This document shows positions 16,605-26,500 of a stretch of DNA of 64,000 bases, in pieces. Numbering within the stretch: position 1 is the stretch's first letter; each line of letters begins with the position of its first letter. The stretch spans positions 744,001 through 808,000 of the forward strand of contig NZ_FNWI01000004.1 in NCBI RefSeq assembly GCF_900106855.1, in the 5' to 3' direction. Position numbers and translations under genes: made by a program. Origin of the DNA: Varibaculum massiliense. Lineage in GTDB: Bacteria > Actinomycetota > Actinomycetes > Actinomycetales > Actinomycetaceae. The notes beneath the pieces are model-generated. The model ran no database searches and was not told the origin of the DNA. It worked only from the letters and a program-made list of their open reading frames with translations.

Positions 16605-16631
16605 TTTTATGGAAAGAATATAACCTACTGA

Positions 16632-16931
16632 CTAGCCCTTGTGTGCCTCGTCGCGGGTGCGCTTGTTTTCCTCATCCGGATTCCCCATGCCGGCACTGGG
16701 ATTAAACCAAGTCCAGGCCAAGAACACCAGAGCAGTAATAAGTAGCCCTACGCCGGAATACATATTGGCGTTAATCGGGGTGTTATTAATATCCTCCAGA
16801 TTATTCGCCACATAGTCCGGAACCGTGGCTGCGTCAATCACCAGACCGCAAATAATCAGGAATAGTCCGATAATGCCCAATACCAGGCCGCAAATAACTC
16901 GAATATCGTAAATGTGAATCTTTCGTTTCAT
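16632..16931 (-). CDS. Small two-helix membrane protein next to sodium:solute symporter
   Basis: This 99-residue protein has two hydrophobic segments (about residues 11-35 and 58-76) joined by a polar loop (DYVANNLEDINNTPINANMY), and a highly charged C-terminal tail. It starts 15 bp after the symporter gene in the same direction, so they should be cotranscribed. Several sodium:solute symporters have short two-helix partners encoded beside them (for example YjcH with ActP). By analogy this may be an accessory subunit. The family itself is not recognised. Confidence 0.75.
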   Translation of the reverse strand: MKRKIHIYDIRVICGLVLGIIGLFLIICGLVIDAATVPDYVANNLEDINNTPINANMYSGVGLLITALVFLAWTWFNPSAGMGNPDEENKRTRDEAHKG

Positions 16932-16946
16932 TTCTTTAACCTCCCC

Positions 16947-18725
16947 CTAGTGGAACACCGAGTTTAGAATCAGCACCAAGACACCTGCCACAATCGCCAG
17001 CGGAATCGGGCGCCGCAGCAGCGGCAACTCGTGCAACTTCGGATCCACGCGACTCTCTTTCGGTGTAAGCGACCATACGAATCCTTCCAGTTCACGGTAA
17101 TCCTTGGGCTTGGTGAACATGGAAACTACCACGTTTACCAGTACGCCCACTATGAAGGCGGCAGAAGCAGCAATAAAAGCTTGGCCTTGGCCGGGCAACT
17201 CTAAAATCTTGTTCCAACATAAAACGTTGACAAATAGTGCTGCCAAAGTACCAAACAACAGCCCCGTCCAACCGCCGGAGGGCGTTGCCCGCTTCCACAA
17301 CATACCGATAATGAACGAGGCAAACAGCGGCGCGTTAAACATCGAGAACAGCTGCTGCAGCAATTCCATAATATTGGGGTACAGCGAGGCAATCAGCGCT
17401 GTGAATACGGCAACCGTACAGGCCACGATGGTAGCGTTGCGTCCTACCTTCAGATAGTGCTCATCGGATTCATTCGGCTTGAAATAGGCCTCATAAATAT
17501 CGACTGTGAACACGGTGTTAAACGCCGAAACGTTAGCGGCCATCCCCGCCATGAAGGAGGCTAGCAGACCGGCAATCGCCAAACCCAGCAAACCATTAGG
17601 TAGCAAATCCCGCATCATCAGCAGCATCGCGTCGTTATAGCTAACCTGGTAGCCAGCCGGAACATGTGAGGATAGGTTCGCGAGCGCTTCCTCGCCTACC
17701 CCCATATATTTCGGCCCGCCTTTAAGCTTCACGATCTCGGGAATCAAAACCCCCGCCACCATACCTGGAATAATCACCAGGAAGGGAATAAACATTTTTA
17801 CGAAAGTTCCGATAATCGGGGTCTTTTGCGCGGCAGCGATAGAGTCAGAGGCCATCGCGCGCTGTACTTCCACGAAGTTGGTAGTCCAGTAACCGAAAGC
17901 CAGCACGAAACCTAGCCCCATCACCAGACCAAACACCGACATCGCTGGGGAGTTAAACCCGGAAAGCAAAGTGCCCGGCCAAGAATGCAGCTGGTTATTA
18001 GCATCCTGATAGACCGGGTTAGTAGCCTTGCCTGCCCACTTGGTGATCTTTTCGGTTAAACCTTGATAGCCACCCACACGGTACAAACCAATCAAAGTGA
18101 CTGGCAACAGCGCGGCAACAATCACGAAGAACTGCAGTACCTCGTTATAGATAGCAGCTGCCAGGCCGCCGATGCTGATGTAGGTCAATACAATCACTGC
18201 CGCGATAACCAAGGAAATCCATAGCGGAATTCCCAGCATCCCGTTGACGATTTTACCGAGCAGGTACAGGTTTACCCCGGCGATTAGCAGCTGCGCAAGG
18301 GCGAAAGACAGCCCGTTGATTAGGTGCGCGGCAGTCCCGTAACGCTTGAGCATGAACTCCGGAACTGAACGGACCTTTGATCCGTAATAGAACGGCATCA
18401 TTACTACGCCCAGGAACAGCATCGCGGGAATCGCGCCTACCCAGAAATAGTGGAAAGTGGGTAGCCCGTATTGCGCACCGGTGGCGCTCATTCCCATAAT
18501 CTCGACTGCACCCAAGTTGGCGGACACGAATGCCAGACCGGTTACCCAGGCCGGCAACGAGCGCCCGCCAGTCAAGAATTCGTCAGACGAACTGGCTTTC
18601 CGTTTCATCATGAACCCTACGGCCACTACGAACGCAAAGTACACAATGATTGGGAAATAGTCGTAAAACTTGGGCTCAATCAGGGTGGTTGCCTCATTGG
18701 GCATTAGTAATATCGGGTGGATCAT
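16947..18725 (-). CDS. Sodium:solute symporter (SSS family, SGLT-like)
   Basis: The 592-residue symporter has about 14 membrane segments. Family stretches include FLTGGRSLPAWVTGLAFVSAN in helices 1-2 (Na+ site region), FEFMLKR-like SVPEFMLKRYG, ISIGGLAAAIYNEVLQFF and GFGYWTTNFVEVQRAMAS-like GYWTTNFVEVQRAMA. These are typical of SGLT-type sugar symporters. The ATG at 18725 has GGGGGAGGGA directly upstream; a frame opening at 18824 lacks this. Galactose/glucose-type sugars or a related polyol are likely substrates, but the sequence alone does not decide. The small membrane protein downstream is probably cotranscribed. Confidence 0.9.
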   Translation of the reverse strand: MIHPILLMPNEATTLIEPKFYDYFPIIVYFAFVVAVGFMMKRKASSSDEFLTGGRSLPAWVTGLAFVSANLGAVEIMGMSATGAQYGLPTFHYFWVGAIPAMLFLGVVMMPFYYGSKVRSVPEFMLKRYGTAAHLINGLSFALAQLLIAGVNLYLLGKIVNGMLGIPLWISLVIAAVIVLTYISIGGLAAAIYNEVLQFFVIVAALLPVTLIGLYRVGGYQGLTEKITKWAGKATNPVYQDANNQLHSWPGTLLSGFNSPAMSVFGLVMGLGFVLAFGYWTTNFVEVQRAMASDSIAAAQKTPIIGTFVKMFIPFLVIIPGMVAGVLIPEIVKLKGGPKYMGVGEEALANLSSHVPAGYQVSYNDAMLLMMRDLLPNGLLGLAIAGLLASFMAGMAANVSAFNTVFTVDIYEAYFKPNESDEHYLKVGRNATIVACTVAVFTALIASLYPNIMELLQQLFSMFNAPLFASFIIGMLWKRATPSGGWTGLLFGTLAALFVNVLCWNKILELPGQGQAFIAASAAFIVGVLVNVVVSMFTKPKDYRELEGFVWSLTPKESRVDPKLHELPLLRRPIPLAIVAGVLVLILNSVFH

Positions 18726-19037
18726 TCCCTCCCCCTTTTCATTTTGGACTCCAATATTCCCGCGCAGATTAGGGTGGTTTCCGAGAGAGGGAAGCCGCCC
18801 GGGGCTTTGGCGGTTAACAGACACTATAATGTGACAGATTGTCCTACAAAGTAAGTTTTACCTAATTTTTTCCAATATTTTTAGCCGTTAACCTTAACTT
18901 TTAACTCAAATTTGCAACCTCTATACTCGCTTTAGCTCTTTACTTTTTCTCTCCTCTCTTTTGCTGCTCTCTGATTTTTAATCCCCTAGTGCTGGTCGTA
19001 TTCTTTTCATGTATTTAACCAAGGAGATTGCCCAGTA

Positions 19038-20981
19038 ATGACAACTGAATCGAAAACAGCAGTAAAAGAACTAACTATTCGCGGCGTAATTATCGGGGGA
19101 ATCATCACCTTAATTTTCACGGCCGCGAACGTTTATTTAGGGCTAAAAGTGGGACTGACTTTTGCCACCTCGATTCCGGCGGCAGTTATTTCCATGGCGA
19201 TCCTACGGTACTTCAAAGATCATACTGTCCAAGAAAATAACATCGTACAGACCATTGCTTCGGCGGCCGGCACGTTATCGGCAATCATTTTCGTGCTACC
19301 GGGCCTAATCATGGTGGGCTGGTGGACCGGCTTCCCTTATTGGACGACCGCTGCCCTGTGTGCACTAGGCGGCATCTTGGGGGTTACCTACTCTATCCCC
19401 TTACGGCGCGCCCTCATAACCGGTTCTGACCTCGCTTTTCCCGAGGGCGTAGCAGCAGCAGAAGTCTTAAAAGTAGGCGACACCAGTGAAGGCGCCGCCG
19501 ATAATCGCCGCGGCCTACACGTGATTGTTTGGGGAGCGATTACCTCGGCCTTCTTTTCCCTGCTCACCAACCTAAAAATCGCGCTCTCCAGCGTGACCAC
19601 CGCTTTCAAAGTTGGAGCTGGGGGAACCATGGTAGGTACCAGCCTTTCCTTGGCGCTCATCGGAATCGGCCACCTGGTCGGTCTGGGCGTGGGCATCGCC
19701 ATGGTGTGCGGCATGGTCATCAGTTACGGGGTGCTGCTCCCCTACTTTTCTTCCGGTCAGCTGGGCAGTGGAGATATTGCCGAGGGCGTGCAAGGAATCT
19801 TTGCTTCCGACGTGCGTTTCGTAGGCGCCGGGACAATCGCCGTCGCCGCTATCTGGACGTTCCTGAAAATAATCGGTCCAGTTATCCGGGGAATGCGCGA
19901 ATCTCTGGCTGCATCCCGTAGACGTAAATCGGGGGTGGAAGTACCCGCGCAAGAGCGTGACCTTTCCCCCGCCTGGGTCGTGGGTATCACCTTAGCTTTG
20001 ATGCTTCCCATTGGGGTACTGCTCTGGTTGTTCCTAAAGGGCACTCCGTTGGAACACCACACCAGTGGACTCATTTTCCTATCTATCCTGTTCATTTTGG
20101 CTCTCGGGTTAGCGGTCGCCAGCGTCTGCGGGTATATGGCGGGACTAATTGGAGCCTCTAACAGTCCGGTTTCTGGAGTGGGAATCCTAGTCGCAATTTT
20201 GACCGCTCTAGTGATCAAAGCGGTTGTTCCCGCTGGTAGTAACCCTAAGACCCTAGTGGCTTACACCTTATTTACGGCGGCTATCATCTTCGGTATCGCC
20301 ACTATTTCTAATGACAACCTCCAAGATCTAAAAACCGGGCAATTAGTAAAGTCCACCCCTTGGAAACAGCAGGTAGCCTTAATTATCGGGGTGATTTTTG
20401 GTTCTCTGGTTATTCCCCCGGTACTTCACCTGATGAATAATGCCTTTGGATTCCAAGGAGCCCCGGGAGCCGGTAAGAATGCGCTGGCCGCGCCGCAAGC
20501 ATCCCTGATTTCGGAACTTACCAAGGGGGTATTCGGGGGCGATATTGACTGGAGCCTGCTAGGACTCGGATCGTTGATTGGAGTCGCCATCATCTTGATT
20601 GATGAGATTCTAAAGCGCACCACTTCCCGCTACTCGCTGCCTCCGATTGCAGTGGGGATGGGAATGTACCTGCCTATTACCCTGACTATTCTGATTCCGA
20701 TTGGTGCTACCTGCGGGGTTCTCTTTAACCGTTGGGCGAAAACTCGGAAGAATCCGGAGGCCGCCTCCCGGATGGGAACTTTGCTCGCCACCGGTTTGAT
20801 CGTAGGCGAGAGTCTGTGGGGCGTGATTTATGCCGCGATTGTGGGCACTACCGGCAGTGAGGAGCCTCTGGCTATTGTGCCTGATTCCTGGTCGGGAATG
20901 TCCTCCCTATTGGGGCTAGTTATCTTCGTTGCTTTAGCCGCCTGGGGATACCGCCGCGCAAAGCAGCAGGCCGAGGCTTAA
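19038..20981 (+). CDS. OPT-family oligopeptide transporter
   Basis: The 647-residue transporter has the OPT family N-terminus (ELTIRGVIIGGIITLIFTAANVYLGLKVG, about residues 11-39). It also has the typical EGVAAAEVLKVG and FVGAGTIAVAAIW segments and about 15 hydrophobic stretches. OPT proteins of this bacterial type (YSL/EC-OPT) import peptides or metal chelates using the proton gradient. AAGGAG lies upstream of the ATG. It is divergent from the symporter gene, with a 312-bp spacer that has TATAAT at 18825-18830 but no clear operator. Its 3' end faces the GNAT gene across a copy of the intergenic element. Confidence 0.92.
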   Translation: MTTESKTAVKELTIRGVIIGGIITLIFTAANVYLGLKVGLTFATSIPAAVISMAILRYFKDHTVQENNIVQTIASAAGTLSAIIFVLPGLIMVGWWTGFPYWTTAALCALGGILGVTYSIPLRRALITGSDLAFPEGVAAAEVLKVGDTSEGAADNRRGLHVIVWGAITSAFFSLLTNLKIALSSVTTAFKVGAGGTMVGTSLSLALIGIGHLVGLGVGIAMVCGMVISYGVLLPYFSSGQLGSGDIAEGVQGIFASDVRFVGAGTIAVAAIWTFLKIIGPVIRGMRESLAASRRRKSGVEVPAQERDLSPAWVVGITLALMLPIGVLLWLFLKGTPLEHHTSGLIFLSILFILALGLAVASVCGYMAGLIGASNSPVSGVGILVAILTALVIKAVVPAGSNPKTLVAYTLFTAAIIFGIATISNDNLQDLKTGQLVKSTPWKQQVALIIGVIFGSLVIPPVLHLMNNAFGFQGAPGAGKNALAAPQASLISELTKGVFGGDIDWSLLGLGSLIGVAIILIDEILKRTTSRYSLPPIAVGMGMYLPITLTILIPIGATCGVLFNRWAKTRKNPEAASRMGTLLATGLIVGESLWGVIYAAIVGTTGSEEPLAIVPDSWSGMSSLLGLVIFVALAAWGYRRAKQQAEA

Positions 20982-21053
20982 AATCAATCAAATTGATGAC
21001 GCTAGAGGAGAATCAAATCCCTCTTTACCCGCACGCAACTGACTGACGTTGGT

Positions 21054-21161
21054 GCGCGGAGGATTGGTTTTTCCTCCCGCCCAAGAATTCGGAAAACGTA
21101 GCGACGTTTTCCGAATTCTTATGCCCACCGCGCCTGCTCGGATAAAACCAATCCCCCGCGC
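21054..21161 (-). repeat. Two-stem intergenic element, copy 3 (reverse orientation)
   Basis: Read on the minus strand, its left arm is GCGCGGGGGATTGGTTTTATCC and its right arm GGAAAAACCAATCCTCCGCGC. The inner stem is AAGAATTCGGAAAACGT at 21083-21099 with a perfect complement at 21104-21120. It lies between the convergent OPT and GNAT genes and ends 3 bp from the GNAT stop codon, so it may serve as a bidirectional terminator. Confidence 0.9.
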
Positions 21162-21164
21162 GGC

Positions 21165-21728
21165 CTAGAGCCAGCGACCAGGGAACTGCACTACGCTGGC
21201 CTGCGGCTCCACCAGCTTCACCAGGTCACGATGTTCTATTCCAGCATCCAGGTACGGGTCGCGGGAAGTAACTAGCCGGTAACCAAGCTTTTGATAGAAC
21301 CCGATAACTGGCACTTGGGCTGCGATTTGTAGTAGCAGCGTCCCGCCACCCTCGGAATTCGCCCAGCTGCTAAGCGCTAAACGTTCGGCGCCGAGTACCA
21401 GTTCTTTACCGTTACCGCACCCGCGGGCTGCGGGAAGTACGGCGAAACGTCCTAAATTCCCGGTTATAGTGTCCCGCGGTAACTGAGGAAACATTTCTGC
21501 GAGGTCGGCGGGAATCCCGATTTTCGGTGGGGTAATCCGTCCGGCAGCGATAGTGCCGGAGGCATCTTCACCTAAAAGGTGGATGGTTCCCTTAGCAAAG
21601 TCGATATCGTCTATTTCTAGGTCAAGGGAGATTCCTTGTTCCAGGTGGAAAACCGCGAGGCGGGTTGCAAAAATATCGAGAATATCGCCCGCGCTTTCAG
21701 CTCGGCGTATTTGCATAGCGGTGCTCAT
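21165..21728 (-). CDS. GNAT-family N-acetyltransferase
   Basis: The 187-residue protein has the acetyl-CoA-binding motif A of GNAT enzymes at GRFAVLPAARGCGNGKELVLGAE (about residues 91-113; consensus Q/R-x-x-G-x-G/A). The C-terminal VIGFYQKLGYRLV (about residues 140-152) is typical of the last helix-strand unit. The overall arrangement resembles ElaA-type acetyltransferases. The acceptor is unknown. It stands alone, convergent with the OPT gene and downstream of a short gap from fixX. Confidence 0.85.
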   Translation of the reverse strand: MSTAMQIRRAESAGDILDIFATRLAVFHLEQGISLDLEIDDIDFAKGTIHLLGEDASGTIAAGRITPPKIGIPADLAEMFPQLPRDTITGNLGRFAVLPAARGCGNGKELVLGAERLALSSWANSEGGGTLLLQIAAQVPVIGFYQKLGYRLVTSRDPYLDAGIEHRDLVKLVEPQASVVQFPGRWL

Positions 21729-21809
21729 ATCTTTAAGGATATTTATTTTTTGCGGCTATGGGGAATTTCCGAGGGAAACTTCCGAGGATGACTTCCAGAT
21801 GGCTCTCGC

Positions 21810-22106
21810 TTAGCCCTGGCGGTAACTAACCCCCATCATAGAGCGCGGGTAATGCCATTTGAGCACCCCGGGAGGGGCTACTGCCAGGCAGGTACCGCAT
21901 TCCAGGCAGGCCGCATATTCGATATCCACTGAGCCGTCCTCGCGAGCAGAATAGACGTGAGCAGGACAAACGCGCTCTAAAAGTTTTCCGGCACCCGTGG
22001 CTTTCGCTAATTCTTGGTCGATAGCTATATGGGATTCTTCTTCGTCTACTTCGTAAATATTGGCGGTAAGTCTCTCAGATACGCTTTCGGGAAGATATTC
22101 AGTCAT
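21810..22106 (-). CDS. fixX: FixX-like ferredoxin
   Basis: The 98-residue protein matches FixX across its length: NIYEVDEEESHIAID, ERVCPAHVYSAREDGSVDIEYAACLECGTC split by the usual spacing, and the terminal YPRSMMGVSYRQG. Four Cys-containing positions (one in CPAHVY, three in CLECGTC plus upstream) could hold an Fe-S cluster; later ferredoxin cysteines are absent, as in enterobacterial FixX. It would pass electrons between an electron-bifurcating flavoprotein and the quinone-linked FixC. The gene starts 1 bp after fixC. Confidence 0.88.
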   Translation of the reverse strand: MTEYLPESVSERLTANIYEVDEEESHIAIDQELAKATGAGKLLERVCPAHVYSAREDGSVDIEYAACLECGTCLAVAPPGVLKWHYPRSMMGVSYRQG

Positions 22107-22107
22107 C

Positions 22108-23403
22108 TTAAATCGACCTCACTGCTTGTAAACCGAGCTTCACTAGGCGGCGCATACTGAGCGGAGATTTCTTCAACGCCGCCCGCACCACCGGTAACAG
22201 ACGCTGTCGCGGGGTAGTGTCCAGGTTATAGATCCCGTGGAGGGTATCGGCCGCGAGCTCACCTAGCTGACCATACAGTTCCTGATTATGTAGGAACTGG
22301 GGAGCCCGCGCGAAAGTTTCCGTATCTTTGCCTACGAAAGACGTCTGGTAGTTTTCCAGATATTTACTTAACGAGGACGCGCTAAAGTTTTCCGCTCTGA
22401 GCGCGGTATCAATGGCGTTGGCGGCAGCCTGGGCAGATCCGGCCGCTAAGTCCATTCCCCGAATCGTGAACCCAGTGTTGAGGGTAAACCCAGCGGCGTC
22501 CCCGATTAGCACCAGTCCATCGTGAACCAAGCCGTGTTGCATAGTCTTTCCGCCTTCGGCTACCAGGTGACAGCCATATTCAATCAGCTTTCCTCCGCGG
22601 AGGAACGGCTCGATAAAGGGATGCTTTAAGAAATGATCATGCAGGTCAGAAGAGGGTAACTGTTTTTTCTTCAGGTCGTCTAACATCGCCACAATCCCGA
22701 CAGAAACCGAGTCCCGGTTGGTGTACAGGAAACCGCCGCCGGCTACCCCCTGAGTGCAGTCCCCCACCATTTGATAGGCGGCGCCCTCACCTTCCTGCAG
22801 ATTGAAGCGCTCTTTAACCGTTTCTTCCCCCAAATGGATAACGGATTTTACCCCCACCCCCAGGTGACTAAGGGGTTCTTGCGGGCGAATCCCGGCATAT
22901 TGCGCCAGGAAAGAATTAACTCCGTCAGCTGCCACGATCACTTTGCCGTACACGGTGTCTTCTCCGGCGCGTACCCCGCAGAACTTCCCGTCCTCACGCA
23001 CCAGTTCATCAACTTTCATACCCGGCATAATGGTGGCACCGGCCTCTTCTGCCTGTTCCGCCAACCAGGGGTCAAGTTTGGCGCGCAAAACGCTCACAGC
23101 GTTAACTGGTTCTGCTAGGCGCTGATCCCAATACTCCAGGTTGACCGCAGACTTCGGGTTCAGGAACGACAAAATGTTCTTGGTAATTTTCCGTTCAAGG
23201 GGCGCTTTTTCAATAAAGTCCGGGAAAATCTGGTTCATTACCTGGCAGTAAAACACCCCGCCAGAGAGGTTCTTAGCCCCCACTTCCGAGCCGCGCTCAA
23301 TCAATAAGACCTCGTGCCCCTCTTTTGCTAATAGGTAGGCACATACCGTTCCGGCGACGCCGCCGCCTACGATAATGACATCGAAATCGTATTCCACGCT
23401 CAT
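22108..23403 (-). CDS. fixC: FixC-like electron transfer flavoprotein-quinone oxidoreductase
   Basis: The 431-residue FAD protein has the dinucleotide-binding motif DVIIVGGGVAGTVCAYLLAKEG (residues 8-29), the ADGVNSFLA segment (about residue 150) and the second FAD motif GLVLIGDAAGFTLNTGF (about residue 290), all as in FixC. FixC accepts electrons from FixAB and acts with FixX at the membrane. No fixA or fixB gene lies in the window, so partners must be elsewhere or different. The start is divergent to hrpA with 127 bp between. Confidence 0.9.
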   Translation of the reverse strand: MSVEYDFDVIIVGGGVAGTVCAYLLAKEGHEVLLIERGSEVGAKNLSGGVFYCQVMNQIFPDFIEKAPLERKITKNILSFLNPKSAVNLEYWDQRLAEPVNAVSVLRAKLDPWLAEQAEEAGATIMPGMKVDELVREDGKFCGVRAGEDTVYGKVIVAADGVNSFLAQYAGIRPQEPLSHLGVGVKSVIHLGEETVKERFNLQEGEGAAYQMVGDCTQGVAGGGFLYTNRDSVSVGIVAMLDDLKKKQLPSSDLHDHFLKHPFIEPFLRGGKLIEYGCHLVAEGGKTMQHGLVHDGLVLIGDAAGFTLNTGFTIRGMDLAAGSAQAAANAIDTALRAENFSASSLSKYLENYQTSFVGKDTETFARAPQFLHNQELYGQLGELAADTLHGIYNLDTTPRQRLLPVVRAALKKSPLSMRRLVKLGLQAVRSI

Positions 23404-23530
23404 GTTTTATCTAGCTGCCTCCACTGGGCGGATTACCTGCTTCAGAATCTCTACCTTATCGCAGTTCGCAGCGGGCAATAATGAGGCGGGCGCGATACCC
23501 GTTAGACTTTCCTCAGAGGTTAGGAGGGCG

Positions 23531-26500
23531 ATGAGCGGGCAGCAGGCAGCTAACGAGCAGCATCAGCGGGCTAAGCGACGCGAAAAACCGTGCGAGAAAA
23601 GTGACCGTCCAGGTCGCCGCCGCACAAAAGCCTTAAATAACCCTCCTGCAAAGATCAACTTTCCCGAGGAGCTTCCAGTTAGTGCGCGGCGGCAAGAAAT
23701 CGCCGAAGCTATCGCCAACCACCAGGTGGTAGTAGTTTCCGGGGAAACTGGTTCCGGGAAAACTACGCAGTTGCCAAAAATCTGTTTAGAGCTAGGCAGA
23801 GGACGCGGCGCCCTCATCGGACACACCCAGCCGCGCCGGATTGCTGCCCGCTCGGTTGCTACCCGGATTGCCCACGAGCTGGGAGAAGACCTGGGGAAGA
23901 CCATCGGGTTCCAGGTGCGATTCACGGACGTGGTCTCTAGCAAAACCATGGTCAAGTTGATGACGGATGGGATTCTACTAGCGGAAATCCGCACCGATCC
24001 CCTGCTGAAACGCTATGACACAATCATCGTGGATGAAGCCCACGAACGCTCCCTGAATATTGATTTTATTTTGGGGTATTTGGCGCGCCTACTGCCTCGC
24101 CGCCCCGATCTGAAAGTCATTATCACCTCGGCAACTATTGATTCTCAGCGCTTTGCCGAGCATTTTTCCCGCCCCGGTTCCCCGGTGCCAATTATTGAGG
24201 TTTCGGGGCGCACCTACCCGGTTCAAGTGCTTTATCGCCCTCTAGATGGCTCCGATAGCGGGGATGAGGACGCAGAGGACGCTGAGGAACCCTTCGAAGA
24301 AAACCGTAAGCACTTCTCTAATCAGCCAAAAGAGGGAGCCGCCCGCGGTGAAATAAAAGACCAAACCGAGGGGATCTGCCAGGCAGTTGAGGAACTCTTT
24401 GCTTGCGGTCCCGGCGATATTTTGGTGTTTTTGCCAGGCGAGCGGGATATTCGGGACACCGAGGCCGCCCTCGCCGCGCATTTAGGTTCCCGGTACGTGC
24501 GCGCCGGGGAACGCTCAAACACCCCGGGAGCAGTAGAAATCTTGCCGCTATTTGCCCGGCTATCCCCGGCCGAACAGCAACGAGTCTTCGCCCCGCACCC
24601 TTATCCGCGAATCGTACTTGCCACCAATGTGGCAGAAACTTCCCTAACCGTGCCCGGAATAAAATACGTGATCGATCCCGGTCTGGCCCGGATTTCTCGC
24701 TATTCCCAGCGCACCAAAGTGCAGCGCCTACCTATTGAAGAAGTTTCGCAAGCCAGTGCCCGACAGCGGGCGGGGCGTTGTGGACGGATTAGCGACGGGA
24801 TTTGTATCCGGCTGTATTCGGAAGAGAATTTCCTGGCACGTCCCCGTTTTACCGAACCAGAAATTTTGCGCACCTCCTTGGCGGCAGTGATTTTGGCGAT
24901 GGCCTCGTTAAACCTGGGGAAAGTCGCCAATTTTCCCTTTATCGATGCGCCGGATTCGCGGCAAGTCCGGGACGGGGAACAGCTGCTTTACGAACTGGGT
25001 GCTCTTTCGGAGCGGGGCGAAAACGCCGAGGGCTACCGCCTCACCAAGCTGGGCAAACGCCTTGCGAAGCTGCCGATTGATCCGCGTCTGGCGCGGATGC
25101 TGCTAGAGGCTGACCGGCGCGGCTGCGTATCGGAGGCGCTAGTAATAGTTTCAGCGCTTTCGATGCAAGATGTACGTCTGCGCCCTCTAGAACACCAAGA
25201 AGCCGCTGATCAAGCTCATTCGCGTTTCCTGAACCCCAGCTCCGATTTCTTGACTTACCTGAATCTTTGGCGCTACCTGCGCACCCAATCCCGCGATCTA
25301 TCCGGGAGTGCTTTTCGGAGAATGTGTCAGCGCGAATTTCTGCATTACCTGCGTACTCGGGAATGGCAAGATCTCACCGGCCAACTGCGGCAACTATTAA
25401 AAGAGCTGGGAATTAGCGCACGTCCCTTGGCGAAACCGTCCCGCTCCACCTACCAGATAGATCCGCAGTCTCGCGAACTGATTGCGACCTGCCAAAACCT
25501 CACCTCAAAATATTCTGACACGGATGCTATTCATCGGTCCCTACTGGTGGGAATGCTTTCGGGGATTGGCAACTGGGATCAGCGCGCCAAACAGTACCTG
25601 GCTCCGCGCGGCGCTCGCTTCACCATCTGGCCAGGTTCGGGGCTCTCTAACCGCACTTTCGATTGGGTAATGGCTGCCGAACTGGTAGAAACCTCGCGGC
25701 TGTTTGCTCGCAACGTTGCCCGGGTTAACCCCGATTGGATTATTCATGCCGGAAAACACCTGGTGAAACGCTCCTATGGGGAGCCGTATTGGTCAAGTAG
25801 AAAAGGCACGGCGCTAGTGCCGGAACGGGTCACCCTCTACGGACTCACGATTGCCGCGGAGGTGCCAGTTCCCCTGTCTAGGCTGGGAAATAAAGCGATA
25901 CCAGCGCTATCGCCGGCGGCAAGCAAACTGGATCTGCCTGGCGAGCAGACCCCGCAAACCGCCCGAGAGTGGGCGCGTGCCCTCTTTATTGCTAATGCCC
26001 TGGTCAAAGGGGATGCCCCCTTGAACTATCCCTTCTTGAAACGCAATGAAAAGATGCTGGAGCGCGCCCGGGAAGTTGAGCAACGCACCCGCCAGGCGGG
26101 AATAATTGCCGGCGAGGACGCTTTAGCGGCTTTCTTCGCTGCCCGCTTGGGCAAAGAGGTAACCAACCCGGGAACTTTCGCCGCCTGGTTCAAGCGGCAA
26201 GATGACCCCCATTTATTGGATTACCCCGAGGACGTGGTGCTCACCCCCGCTGCCACCCAAAAAGCACCCCGCAACTATTCCAGTGGTAAAGCCGCGGATC
26301 ATTCGATTGGGGGTAGAACTGATTTGGCCGGCAAACTTACCCGGCTGTCTCGCGCCGGGTTCCCCGATCGCTGGATAGGAACAGATTTTAGTTTGCCCCT
26401 GCAGTATCACTTTGCCCCCGGTAAGGAAGAAGATGGGATTACCTGCCAGGTTAGCTTGGAGCAATTGCCGTACCTTAATCCGCAAGAGTTTCAATGGACA

